Shown: piece by piece, positions 23,252 through 32,130 of the stretch | Layout: every line of letters starts with the position of its first letter | Position numbering within the stretch: position 1 is the stretch's first letter | From: Achromobacter sp. UMC71 | GTDB lineage: Bacteria > Pseudomonadota > Gammaproteobacteria > Burkholderiales > Burkholderiaceae_B | Length of the DNA: 64,000 nucleotides | Assembly (NCBI RefSeq): GCF_014170305.1 | Contig: NZ_LZZT01000018.1 | Coordinates: forward strand, 62,001 to 126,000 | Direction: 5' to 3' | The notes under the pieces: model-generated | What the model was told of the DNA's origin: nothing | Database searches by the model: none | What the model saw: the letters and a program-made list of their open reading frames with translations, nothing else | Position numbers and translations under genes: made by a program

Positions 23252-24358
23252 TCAGGGCAGTCGGGCCAGCACGGATTTCTCGTCGTCGGTCAACGGCAGC
23301 GACAGCGCCATTTCCGAAAACTCCCAGATCACCAATTTCAGGCTCTTGGGCCATTGCTCGCGCTGCTTGAGCGCAACCAGCAGGGCGCCGGAGAACTGCC
23401 CGCCGTCCAGGCTCAGGTTCCAGACCTCGCGGCCCAGTCCCTGACCCAGGCGTTCGGCGAAATTGCTGCGGCGGCCATTCGAGCTGCCTGCCAACAGGAC
23501 TTCCACCGGCGGTGTCTCGTCCAGCAGGCCGCCGCCGCGGATCGGTTCGATCTTCTGTGGCGATGCCATATCCAGTTCGGGGCGCCAGCCCGGCCGCGCC
23601 TGTTCCAGTCCGGCCAGCACGATCAGGTCGCCCATGCGCGGTTGTGGCGGACCGGCTTTCTCCACATTGAAGGCCTGCGTGCCCGGGCCGTGCAGCAAGG
23701 GCAGGGCGGCGTGCGCCACCGCCGCGGCCGCGGCCTGGGCGCCGGTCGCGTTCATGTGCACGTCGGTGCGGAAAAAGCGCGGCGCCTCCGCCGCTTCCAG
23801 GGGCTGGCGCAGATCCACGAAGGGCACGCCTTGCACGCGCAGCGCGTCCTGCCAGGCGTCGACGGTGCGCCGCATGGGCAGCGACACGGTCTGGCCGCAC
23901 AGATGGTCGGCTTCGATGCGCGACTTGTCGGGCACCGCCACGACCAGCACCTGCACCTGTTGCTGGCGCAGTGTTTCGACCCAATGGCGCATCAGTCGCA
24001 GGCGTTGGTCGAACACGTGCACGCCCGGCTGAGGCCGCAGGCCATCGCGGTAGAACAGCCATTGCGGGCAGCCCATCGCGACCTGGTCGCCCAGATGGCC
24101 CAGCACGCGGTAGCGCACCGAGGAATTCCAGGTATCCAGGTCAGCCTGTCCGGGCAGGCGCAGCGATTTGTTCAGCGCCGTGCCCGCAGTGCCGTTCATC
24201 CAGGCGGACGGCGCGACGTCCGCGGCGGTGAGCTTGGCCTGCAACAGGCACCAGGCGCCCCAGCCCAGGCCAAGCGCGAGCAGTATGCCCAAAACGATGG
24301 CGTGCAGCCGGTGTCCGGGAACGGCGACGGGCAGTGCCGCCTTGTCCGCTTGCGCCAC
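23252..24358 (-). CDS. membrane-anchored SGNH acyltransferase (AlgJ-like)
   Basis: 368 residues. One N-terminal membrane helix (about 18-40) anchors a periplasmic domain. MGCPQWLFYRDGLRP, VVAVPDKSRIEADHLC and FFRTDVHMNATGA give the AlgJ/AlgX pattern: the DxH pair (Asp, His) is in TDVH and the nucleophile Ser is probably in VLLAGSSNGRRSNFAERLG. AlgJ passes acyl groups from the AlgI/AlgF complex to the final transferase or polymer. C-terminal IWEFSEMAL is typical of this family. It starts 4 bases downstream of the AlgX-like gene stop and ends 6 bases before the MBOAT gene. Confidence 0.8.
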   Translation of the reverse strand: MAQADKAALPVAVPGHRLHAIVLGILLALGLGWGAWCLLQAKLTAADVAPSAWMNGTAGTALNKSLRLPGQADLDTWNSSVRYRVLGHLGDQVAMGCPQWLFYRDGLRPQPGVHVFDQRLRLMRHWVETLRQQQVQVLVVAVPDKSRIEADHLCGQTVSLPMRRTVDAWQDALRVQGVPFVDLRQPLEAAEAPRFFRTDVHMNATGAQAAAAAVAHAALPLLHGPGTQAFNVEKAGPPQPRMGDLIVLAGLEQARPGWRPELDMASPQKIEPIRGGGLLDETPPVEVLLAGSSNGRRSNFAERLGQGLGREVWNLSLDGGQFSGALLVALKQREQWPKSLKLVIWEFSEMALSLPLTDDEKSVLARLP

Positions 24359-24362
24359 GGTG

Positions 24363-25364
24363 TTATTGCCCCACCGCCGCTTTCATGCGGCTGCGCCAGC
24401 TGTCGGCGGTCATGATGGAGGCGTTGTCCCACAGCCCCTTGGCGTCCGGGCCTTGCGCGAAGGTGGGTTCGAACATCTGCCACACCAGCACTTGCGGCTT
24501 GTTCTGCTTGAAGGCGGGCGATTCCAGGTATTCCAGCAGCATGATCCATTGGCCGACGTTGCCCGGCTTCCAGTTCACGGAAACGGGGCGGTCCAGCACA
24601 TTGGACAGCTTTTGCGGAAAGCCGAAGTATGGCTGCACCATGCTGTGGCCCGTCACGTGCACCGGCGCCGGCGCGTCGTCGATCAGGCTCTGGTTGTCGG
24701 CCTGGCGGCGCACGGTAAAGGTCTCGCGCCCGGCTTGCTTGCGTTGGTCGGGAGTCAGGAACAGTTCGGCCAGGTCGCCGTAGCGGCGTTCGTTGACCAC
24801 GCTGCCCAGCGGCATGCCCGTGCCCGATTTGCCGGCCAGCGTCTTCACGTCCTGCTTGATGCGCTGGGCCAGCGCTTCGGCGGTGGCGTCGGCGGCGGCC
24901 TGGGTCCAGTGCTGATCGGTGCGGTAGAACACGTCCTGGCCGGCGTCCTTGAGGCGGCGCAGTACCGCCTCGTCGTCGATGGTCGCGATGCCAGCGGCCT
25001 TGAGCTTGTCCTGGATGGTCTGGTAGCGCTTCTTCACTTCGGCGCTCAATGCCGTGCCGTCGGGCAGTTTGTCCTGGTAAAACAGGGTCTTGTCAGGCAG
25101 GACCAGTACTTCCAGCTGAACGCCCTTGGCGGCCAGCGCATCGCGGGTTTCGCGCACCAACTGGGCCGAGGCGTCGATGCCGCGGGTATCCACCTGGGTC
25201 AGGCTGCCCCAGCCGGGAAACAGCCAGTTGTCCTTGCCCTGGATGACGATGGACGAGGCTTGCTGCGCCTGGACGCCGGCGGCGGCCAGCGCCAGCAGCG
25301 CGCCGCACAGCGTCGAGGCGAACCGGCGCGGGGGGCGCGGCGAAGGGAAAATAGCGGTGCTCAT
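24363..25364 (-). CDS. secreted SGNH acyltransferase (AlgX/AlgJ-like)
   Basis: 333 residues with a cleavable signal peptide (about 1-34, VQA-QQ), so soluble in the periplasm. IVIQGKDNWLFPGWGS opens the domain; VLVLPDKTLFYQDKLP, VFYRTDQHWTQAAADA (DxH pair) and HVTGHSMVQPYFGFPQKL (probable nucleophile Ser) follow; VLVWQMFEPTF ends it. This is the AlgX/AlgJ catalytic plan without AlgX's C-terminal carbohydrate-binding module. It is the second such enzyme in the operon, matching alginate's use of both AlgJ (relay) and AlgX (final transfer). It begins 33 bases after the nfrA-like stop. Confidence 0.8.
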   Translation of the reverse strand: MSTAIFPSPRPPRRFASTLCGALLALAAAGVQAQQASSIVIQGKDNWLFPGWGSLTQVDTRGIDASAQLVRETRDALAAKGVQLEVLVLPDKTLFYQDKLPDGTALSAEVKKRYQTIQDKLKAAGIATIDDEAVLRRLKDAGQDVFYRTDQHWTQAAADATAEALAQRIKQDVKTLAGKSGTGMPLGSVVNERRYGDLAELFLTPDQRKQAGRETFTVRRQADNQSLIDDAPAPVHVTGHSMVQPYFGFPQKLSNVLDRPVSVNWKPGNVGQWIMLLEYLESPAFKQNKPQVLVWQMFEPTFAQGPDAKGLWDNASIMTADSWRSRMKAAVGQ

Positions 25365-25397
25365 GCTTGGCGGACTCCTTGTTTGGGGGTGGCGTGC

Positions 25398-28139
25398 CTA
25401 GTAGGAGAGGGTCAGGTTGATGAACAAGCCCTTGGCCCGATCGGCTTGGCCGCCGCCGATATTGAATCGATATTGGGTGGTCAGGTCCAGGTACGAACGC
25501 GGCGCGTTGTAGTGGTCTTCGCGGAACCAGTAACGGATATTGAAGCCGGGGCCGGCGCCCATGGACCACGACGAGCCGTCGCCCAGCTGGTTGTACGAAT
25601 CGGTGCCGTCGATATCCAGGCCGCTCAGGCGGTTCTTGTTCCAGAGCCAGTCGACGCCCACTACTGCGTAGGGGAAAAACACCAGGCGCTCGCTGATCGG
25701 ATCGACCCGGTAGCTGCGGCCCACGCGCAATTCACCGGCGCCGAAGGCCTGGTCGCGCTTGAGCTTGCCCGAAGTCTGGTCGGTGTCGGCGCCGGTGCTG
25801 TTGTTGCGTTTCCAGAGGCGGGCCGACATGTCCTGCCACGAATAGCCGGCCTGCACATAGCCTTCCATCGTGAACCAGCTGGGCCGGTCGATGCGCAGCG
25901 TCGTGCCTTCGTACATGCCGTAGGTCACATAGGCCAGCCAGCCGCCGCTGCCGGCGTCCGTCTTGTAGTGGGCCGTCTGGTTGCTGCGGTTCAGGCTGCA
26001 ACGCAGGTCGTCGGGCTTGGGGCTGAAGGTGCCCTTGCGCGTCGCCGTGCCCAGGTTGAACTGGCGCTCCAGGCCGAAAGTCAGCCCCACTTCGGTGGAC
26101 GGCGTGAAGCGCATGCCCAGCGAGCCGACCGTGGTGGGGATGCCGGAAATGCCCTGGTTGCGGGTCTCATCCACATTGATCGAGCCGCCGGTGCAAGGGT
26201 CCGAGACGGTCTGGCTGGCGGTCTTGCCGCCCTTGTTGTAGAGCGTATTGGACAGGCGCCCGTACAGCTCGAAGGTCTGCGTCGATGAATTCAGGAAGTC
26301 CGAAGGCCGCCAGAAGATTTCCGCGGTACTGAAGACAGCGTCGCCCGGCACGGTAATGGCCGCGCCGCCCAGCCCGGACGACGCAGGCCGCGCGCCGCGA
26401 TAGCCGGCGGACACGTAGCCGCCCCATTCGCGCGACAGCCCGGCGATGCCGCTGCGAGTGTCGAAGCGCTGCTGCGGGGTGAGTTCAAGCCGGCCGGCGT
26501 CGGCCTCGTCGATGGCTTGCTTGAGCTTGTCCACCGCGCCGCGCTTGTCGCCCACGCCGGACAGCGCGTAGCCTTCGTCCAGAATGACCGTGGGCGGGGC
26601 CTTTCCGGTGGCGCGGGCGGCCTGGAAGTCCTGCAGCGCCAGCTTGGGTTTGCCCATGCGCTGATGCAGGTAGCCGCGCTGCATCAGCAGTGCGGGGTCG
26701 TCGGGCTGCGCGGCCAGCGCTTCGCTCATGCGCTTGTCGGCCTCGGCCAGTTGCGCGGCGTTGCCGGCGGCCAGCGTGGTGGTCAAGAGGCGTTGCAATT
26801 CCTTGTTGGCGGGATCCTGCTCTGCCGCCTTGCGTGCCTGTGTGATGGCTTCCTGGTAGTCCTCGCGCGCATAGGCCGCGTAAGCCAGCGACGCCGGGCC
26901 GCCGCTGCCCGCGGCGTCGGACGGCAGCAGCTCGCAGGAGGTGCCGTAGGGCGTGTCGCGGCAATCCTGTACCGGGGCGGGATAGTTGGCCAGCGTCAGC
27001 GTGGCCGGCACCGCCGGGGCCGAGCGGGCCCGCTTGATGCGGGCGGCTGCGGCTTCGTCCTTGGCGTCCAAGGGCTGCAGCAAGGTCAACGCGCGGGCGG
27101 TCTCGCCGCCGGCCAGGGACGCGTCGGCGGCGATCAGGCGCACGTTGCGGCGCTGGTCTTCGTCCAGCCAATCCTGCTTGAGCGCGGCGTCGAAGTCGGC
27201 GTTGGCCAGGTCCGTCTTGCCCTGGCGCTGGCGCAAGTAGGCGCGCATCACCAGGGCGACCGTGTTCTCGTCATCCTGCTTCAGGGCGTCGGTTGCCGCG
27301 TCCTCGGCGGCGGCCAGCTGGTTGTCCAGCATCAGCGCGGTCATCAGCAGCAGGCGATGGCTGGCGGTATCCGGCGCCAGTGCCACGGCCTCGCGCGCCA
27401 GCGGCACGGCATCGCCTGGCCGGTTGGCGATCAGCGCCTGGTAGCCCTGTTCGGCCGGCTTGATCGCCAGCCGCCGCTTCATGGTGGTGCGGCGCGCGGT
27501 CAGGTCGTTTTTGTTGGGCGCGCCCAGCGCGATCGCCTTGTCGGCGGCGGCTTCGGCCTCGGCGTACTTGCCCTGGGCCTCCAGCGCGTCCAGCCACAGC
27601 ATGGCCCACGCGCCTTGCTTGGGATCGATGCGGAAGGCCTGCTCGGCGCCACGCTGCGCGGCCGGAAAGTCGCCGCGGTTGTAATCGGCGTAGGCGCGGG
27701 TGGCGATGGGAAAGCCGCGGCGGTAGGCCGCCGTGGTGGCGGGTGCGCTGGCAGCGGCCTTGCCTGCCGGTTGCGCGGCGCGGGGCCGCAGGTTGGCGCG
27801 GGCCTGGCGCAGCCCGGGGGTATCCAGCCCGCTCTTGATCGCGTCCGCCGCGGCCTTGTCGGCCTCTTGCAGCTTGCCCTGCTTTTGCAGCGAATAGATC
27901 AAAAGAAGGCGCAGCCGCTCGACGTCGGGCCGCAGCGCGATGGCCGACTCGGCCTGCTGCTGGGCCAGCGCATAGTTGCCGGCGTCATAGCTCTTGTAGC
28001 CTTCGTCGGCGAACTGGTAGGCCGCGCCTTCCAGCGGCGCCTCGGCGGCGCGCGGCGCCGACTGGGCCGAGGCGGGGCCGGCGTTCCCGGCACAAGCCAG
28101 CGCGGCGGACAGCAAAAACGAACGGGTCAGTGGCTTCAT
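25398..28139 (-). CDS. nfrA: NfrA-like outer-membrane polysaccharide porin with TPR region
   Basis: 913 residues from ATG 28139 (overlaps the nfrB stop by 4 bases). Signal peptide 1-25, then a long periplasmic TPR-like region (about 35-640) rich in A and L with repeats such as YNRGDFPAAQRGAEQAFRID and YAREDYQEAITQARKAAEQD, then a C-terminal beta-barrel (about 650-913) starting GGYVSAGYRGARP and ending in LFINLTLSY with the terminal aromatic expected of outer-membrane barrels. This matches E. coli NfrA, the phage N4 receptor and outer-membrane part of the Nfr polysaccharide system. The TPR-plus-barrel plan also resembles BcsC and PgaA. Confidence 0.85.
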   Translation of the reverse strand: MKPLTRSFLLSAALACAGNAGPASAQSAPRAAEAPLEGAAYQFADEGYKSYDAGNYALAQQQAESAIALRPDVERLRLLLIYSLQKQGKLQEADKAAADAIKSGLDTPGLRQARANLRPRAAQPAGKAAASAPATTAAYRRGFPIATRAYADYNRGDFPAAQRGAEQAFRIDPKQGAWAMLWLDALEAQGKYAEAEAAADKAIALGAPNKNDLTARRTTMKRRLAIKPAEQGYQALIANRPGDAVPLAREAVALAPDTASHRLLLMTALMLDNQLAAAEDAATDALKQDDENTVALVMRAYLRQRQGKTDLANADFDAALKQDWLDEDQRRNVRLIAADASLAGGETARALTLLQPLDAKDEAAAARIKRARSAPAVPATLTLANYPAPVQDCRDTPYGTSCELLPSDAAGSGGPASLAYAAYAREDYQEAITQARKAAEQDPANKELQRLLTTTLAAGNAAQLAEADKRMSEALAAQPDDPALLMQRGYLHQRMGKPKLALQDFQAARATGKAPPTVILDEGYALSGVGDKRGAVDKLKQAIDEADAGRLELTPQQRFDTRSGIAGLSREWGGYVSAGYRGARPASSGLGGAAITVPGDAVFSTAEIFWRPSDFLNSSTQTFELYGRLSNTLYNKGGKTASQTVSDPCTGGSINVDETRNQGISGIPTTVGSLGMRFTPSTEVGLTFGLERQFNLGTATRKGTFSPKPDDLRCSLNRSNQTAHYKTDAGSGGWLAYVTYGMYEGTTLRIDRPSWFTMEGYVQAGYSWQDMSARLWKRNNSTGADTDQTSGKLKRDQAFGAGELRVGRSYRVDPISERLVFFPYAVVGVDWLWNKNRLSGLDIDGTDSYNQLGDGSSWSMGAGPGFNIRYWFREDHYNAPRSYLDLTTQYRFNIGGGQADRAKGLFINLTLSY

Positions 28140-29863
28140 GGGGTCGCGGGTTTGTCGTCGGGGTGCGCCACCGCGGCAACGGCCGCCGCGGCATCGGCCG
28201 CCGCGGCATCCTTCTGGCCGCCTTGCTGGAAGTGGATGGCTTCTTTCAGCGTGCCCTCGTCCAGCCAACCCTGTTCCATCAGGATCTCGCCCAGCGGTTT
28301 CTTGTCGCGCGACTGGATTTCCAGCGCGCGCGCCAGTTTATCCTCGTCGATCGCCTGCCAGGACAACAACAGCTCGCCCAGGCGCTGGCGCTGCTGGGCC
28401 AACTGGTCGGTGGACGGGAAGTCGTGCATGGTCTTGTCCCAGGCCAGGCGCTTGCCGGTGATCAGGTGGCCGATGAACAGCTTCCAGGCGCGGGCCGCCG
28501 CCATGGCGTTGATGAAGTTGCCCACGATCATGCGCGGGATCGACAGGATCGCGTGCTCCCAGCCATACATGCGGCCGACGAAATAGGCTCGCTGCACCAC
28601 CCGCAGCAGCAGCGCCACGGCGTTGATCCACATCAGCGTCACCAGCCAGCCGCCCGGCTTGAAGTAGGACGGGTAATACACCTTCCACCAGCCGAACAGG
28701 TCCGCCAGGTAGAAGAGGAAGAAGTTAGCCAGCAGCACGTACGCCAGGATCGCGATGAACGACGTCACCAGGCCCTTGCGGTCGCGGAACAGCAGGTACT
28801 TGGTGGCCAGCGATCCGGTCCAGCCCACCTGCTGCCAGCCCTGCAAGCCGATCCCCAGCGTCCAGCGTGCCTTTTGCCGATAGGCGGTGCGGAAGGTGTT
28901 GGGGAAGTACTCGCGCACCCCCAGGGGCATGTGCACGCTCGAGATCTTCTCGCGGCCCAGACCGAACCATGAGCGCCGGCGGGTCACGTATTCGACGCCG
29001 AATTTGCCGAAAATCTGGCGCATGCCGCGCTGCGCCAGCCGCGCGCCGATGTCGTAGTCTTCAGTCAGCGTATCGGTATTGAACGGCTGGTTATTGGTTT
29101 CCGCCGCCAGTTCCACCAGGGCGCGGCGCGAAAAGCAGGTGCCCACGCCGGCCGACGGCACCATCTTGGACAGGCTCTCGCGCACCACCAGGTCCTTGGT
29201 GTGCCATTCCGCGAACTCGTCCATGTAGGTGCCTGCCACCAGTTCGTACCAGTGGCGCTCCAGCGAGGTCACAGGCAGCTGGATGAAGTCGATGCGCGGC
29301 AGCAGGTAGTTGTAGTACTTGAGCTCTAGCGGGTGCAGCACGTCTTCGCTATCGTGCAGGATGACGCCGGCGAACGGCACCGGCTGCTTGGCGTCCTGCG
29401 CGAAGATCGCCTGCACGATCCAGTTCAGACAGTCCGCCTTGCAGGTCGGCCCGTCGTGCGGCACCTCCACCCGGATCAATTGGCGGTAGCGCCGCCGCAT
29501 CCGTTCGACTTCCTTGATCGTCCGCTCGTCGTTCTGATACGTGCCGGCGAAGATCATGTAGTTCTTGTATTCCAGCGTCGACACCATGGTCTCGAGCATC
29601 GACGCGATCACGTCGTACTCCAGCCATGCGGGCACCATGATCGCCAGGGGCTGCTCTTCTTTCTCGCGCAGTTGGGATGCCGCCAGCGGCGCATAGCGGC
29701 GCTTGATGGTGACCGACCGCCATGCCTCGCGCACCCAGAACCATGCGTCGATGAACAGGTCATCCAGGCTTGAAAGCAGGATGATCACGCCAACGATGGC
29801 GGTCACGATCTCCAGGCCGCGGTAGTAATCGGCGATGAGATAGGGCCAGTAAAGCGAAGACAT
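28136..29863 (-). CDS. nfrB: NfrB-like glycosyltransferase with C-terminal MshEN domain
   Basis: 575 residues. A membrane helix at 16-32 precedes a family 2 glycosyltransferase domain: LAIMVPAWLEYDVI (73-86), HDSEDVLHP (170-178), TEDYDIGARL (267-276) and QKARW (330-334), the equivalent of the QxxRW acceptor motif. More helices follow (about 366-390, 405-425, 440-470). Residues 494-546 form an MshEN domain with paired RLGELLL / LARALEIQ and LGEILMEQG / LKEAIHFQQ repeats, which bind c-di-GMP. In E. coli, NfrB polymerises a ManNAc-containing glycan under c-di-GMP control. The final 25 residues are Ala-rich and disordered. It lies 18 bases after the BcsB-like gene. Confidence 0.9.
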   Translation of the reverse strand: MSSLYWPYLIADYYRGLEIVTAIVGVIILLSSLDDLFIDAWFWVREAWRSVTIKRRYAPLAASQLREKEEQPLAIMVPAWLEYDVIASMLETMVSTLEYKNYMIFAGTYQNDERTIKEVERMRRRYRQLIRVEVPHDGPTCKADCLNWIVQAIFAQDAKQPVPFAGVILHDSEDVLHPLELKYYNYLLPRIDFIQLPVTSLERHWYELVAGTYMDEFAEWHTKDLVVRESLSKMVPSAGVGTCFSRRALVELAAETNNQPFNTDTLTEDYDIGARLAQRGMRQIFGKFGVEYVTRRRSWFGLGREKISSVHMPLGVREYFPNTFRTAYRQKARWTLGIGLQGWQQVGWTGSLATKYLLFRDRKGLVTSFIAILAYVLLANFFLFYLADLFGWWKVYYPSYFKPGGWLVTLMWINAVALLLRVVQRAYFVGRMYGWEHAILSIPRMIVGNFINAMAAARAWKLFIGHLITGKRLAWDKTMHDFPSTDQLAQQRQRLGELLLSWQAIDEDKLARALEIQSRDKKPLGEILMEQGWLDEGTLKEAIHFQQGGQKDAAAADAAAAVAAVAHPDDKPATP

Positions 29864-29881
29864 GGGCGGGCGTGTCCTGGA

Positions 29882-32095
29882 TTACTTGCTGTCCTTGTTC
29901 TTCCTGCGGCCGGCGCGCATGGCCAGGATCAGGATCAACAGCAGCACCAGCAGGCTGATGCTGATGGCCGGCACGCTCCAGGAGATATAACGGCGCCATT
30001 CAAAGAAGGCGCTTTCGCCGGCGCCGGGCGGGTGGCTGGCATCCGGGTTGGCGCTATCGATCCAGGCCACCGGGCCGGTTGCGCCGATGATCGCGACGTT
30101 GCCGCGGTTCAGCACGAAGGGTGCATCCAGCATGCCCGCGCGCTGGCCCAGGGTGTGCCACAGCACGCCGTCCTGGCCGCTGGCGCTGACGACCTCGGCC
30201 GTGCTCAGGTGATCCAGTCCGGAAATGTCCAGCCAGGTCGCGTTCCTGCCGTCCACGCGCAATTGCTTGCGGTCGTTGTTGCTGACCATGGGCTTGGCGC
30301 CGTCCACCGCCACTTCCATCGCCAGGAAGGGGCGGCCGGGCTTGACGGCCTGGCCGCCTGCCGCCACGGTCAGTTCGGCCCGCGAGGTGGAAATGCCGCT
30401 GGCCGAGGCGATGCCGATCAGGCGCTTCAGGTTGTCGGGAGCATCGGCCAGATAGGTATCGGGAATGATGACTTGCGGGGTGCCGGCAAGCAGCGGCAGC
30501 AGGCCGACGAACGTGCCGTCCGGCTCGGCCCGATCCGGCTTCACATAGCTGGTCGGCAGCACGTTCACCGGATAGCCCTGCGGGATCTCGTTGCAGTCGA
30601 CCGACACGGGTTGGCGCTGGAAGGTCACGCGCACCGCGTTGGTGACGCCCAGCGCGTAGCCGGGCACACGCGCGGTCAGGCGTTCCGGCCGTCCGTTGGC
30701 GTCCAGCTGCTTGGCGGCCAGCAAGATGCCATTCCAGAACACCGATGCCACCGGCCGCGTCGACGAGGCGCCGGGCGCCGCGGACAGGTCCATGACCAGT
30801 TCACCGGGCATGCGGCCGTCGGACGACACCGCGGCCAGCGGGAAGGTCGTGGTCCAGTCGCCGCTGGCCACCACGTTGAAGCTGTTGGGCGAGCCGCCCA
30901 GTGCCGTCAGGCGCAGGCCGCCGTCCTTGAAGGTCTCGGGCGGCGTGGCGGTCTTGACCTGCACCTGGCGCGTCACCAGGATGCGGCGCCAGGCGGTGTC
31001 GAACGCGCCCGCGCCCTGGGCGCCGGCATCCGCCGCCACCGCGATCACGGCCTCCCGGCCCATCGCGGCCAGCCGGATTTCCTTGGATTGCAGGTCCGCG
31101 GCGGCCAGCGGCACGCGTTGGGTGCGCCAGGCCTTGAAGGCGTCGGTTGCGTCGGCGTCGGCTGCCAATTGCGATTGCAGGGCGTCCAGCGCCTCGTTCA
31201 GCTTGGCGCGCAGCGCGGCATCGGCGATGACGACATCGCCGGCGACGTCCTGCGCCCCCAAGACCAGCAACGCGCCGATCTCGGCGGTGTTGGCCACCTT
31301 GTGTTTTTCGTTGCCCGTCAGCGTGGCGAACGCCGGGATCTGCGCCAGTCCGGCCGGGACCTGCAGGCCGCGGGTATCGACCACGTCGCCCACGGACGGA
31401 AACGCCCGCACCGCCACGCGCTTGCCGGCGCGCTCCAACGCCACGCCGATGCGCCAGGCGCTGTCGAAGGCCTGCTGGTCCAGCTTGGCGCCGGCAACGA
31501 TCAGGGTCGGCTTGCCGGGCAGGGTGCCCCAGGCGTCATCCAGATTGCCGATGGCCGAGGCGTCGTAGCGGTAGGTCAGGCGCGTTTGCGGTGAGATCGT
31601 CAGCGCGTTGGCCGTGGCGCGGTTGCTTTCACAGTGGCGCAGCGCGATCTCGGACTGCCAGTCCACGCCCACCCGCAGGAAGCCGCTTTCGCGGCGGCGC
31701 GGATCGACCGCGAAGCCGCGCGTCACCGTGCCGTCGCCGTCAGCGATGCGCTGGGCGTTCAGCGGCACGCCGTCAGCCCACAGCACCAGGCTGGTGCGGC
31801 CCGGCTCGCCCTTGGTGTACTTGGCGTCGAAATTCAGCGTCGCGTCGGCTATCGGCACACCGCGCGGCACCGGGACATAGAACTCCTGGCGCGCATCGCT
31901 GTTGCTCAGGACCACCGGCTCGCCGATACCCAGATCGGCCAGTGTGGTGTTGCGCGTCACCCAGTCGTCGCCCTGCAATTGACGCAGGGCGTCTCCGGCG
32001 GGGCTGGCCATCGCGCCCAGGGGCAGCAACAGGCCGGCGGCCATCAGCGCGCGGCAAAGCGTCAGGGCGGCGGGAAAGGGAGTGGACTTTGACAT
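29882..32095 (-). CDS. BcsB-like periplasmic membrane-anchored protein
   Basis: 737 residues from ATG 32095, chosen because GGAG precedes it and a clean signal peptide follows (to GAMA-SP). An ATG at 32131 overlapping the wecB stop (TGATG) is also possible and would add 12 residues. The body matches BcsB, the periplasmic cellulose synthase subunit: LSNSDARQEFYVPVPRGVP, SLVLWADGVPLNAQRI, WNGILLAAKQLDANGRPERL and repeated beta-rich modules. One C-terminal helix (VPAISISLLVLLLILILAM) is followed by basic residues. BcsB guides the nascent glycan and activates its synthase; here the synthase would be NfrB, as no BcsA exists nearby. Confidence 0.82.
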   Translation of the reverse strand: MSKSTPFPAALTLCRALMAAGLLLPLGAMASPAGDALRQLQGDDWVTRNTTLADLGIGEPVVLSNSDARQEFYVPVPRGVPIADATLNFDAKYTKGEPGRTSLVLWADGVPLNAQRIADGDGTVTRGFAVDPRRRESGFLRVGVDWQSEIALRHCESNRATANALTISPQTRLTYRYDASAIGNLDDAWGTLPGKPTLIVAGAKLDQQAFDSAWRIGVALERAGKRVAVRAFPSVGDVVDTRGLQVPAGLAQIPAFATLTGNEKHKVANTAEIGALLVLGAQDVAGDVVIADAALRAKLNEALDALQSQLAADADATDAFKAWRTQRVPLAAADLQSKEIRLAAMGREAVIAVAADAGAQGAGAFDTAWRRILVTRQVQVKTATPPETFKDGGLRLTALGGSPNSFNVVASGDWTTTFPLAAVSSDGRMPGELVMDLSAAPGASSTRPVASVFWNGILLAAKQLDANGRPERLTARVPGYALGVTNAVRVTFQRQPVSVDCNEIPQGYPVNVLPTSYVKPDRAEPDGTFVGLLPLLAGTPQVIIPDTYLADAPDNLKRLIGIASASGISTSRAELTVAAGGQAVKPGRPFLAMEVAVDGAKPMVSNNDRKQLRVDGRNATWLDISGLDHLSTAEVVSASGQDGVLWHTLGQRAGMLDAPFVLNRGNVAIIGATGPVAWIDSANPDASHPPGAGESAFFEWRRYISWSVPAISISLLVLLLILILAMRAGRRKNKDSK

Positions 32096-32130
32096 GGGGG
32101 CTCCAGGCGGGAGATACAGGGCTGAAGACA

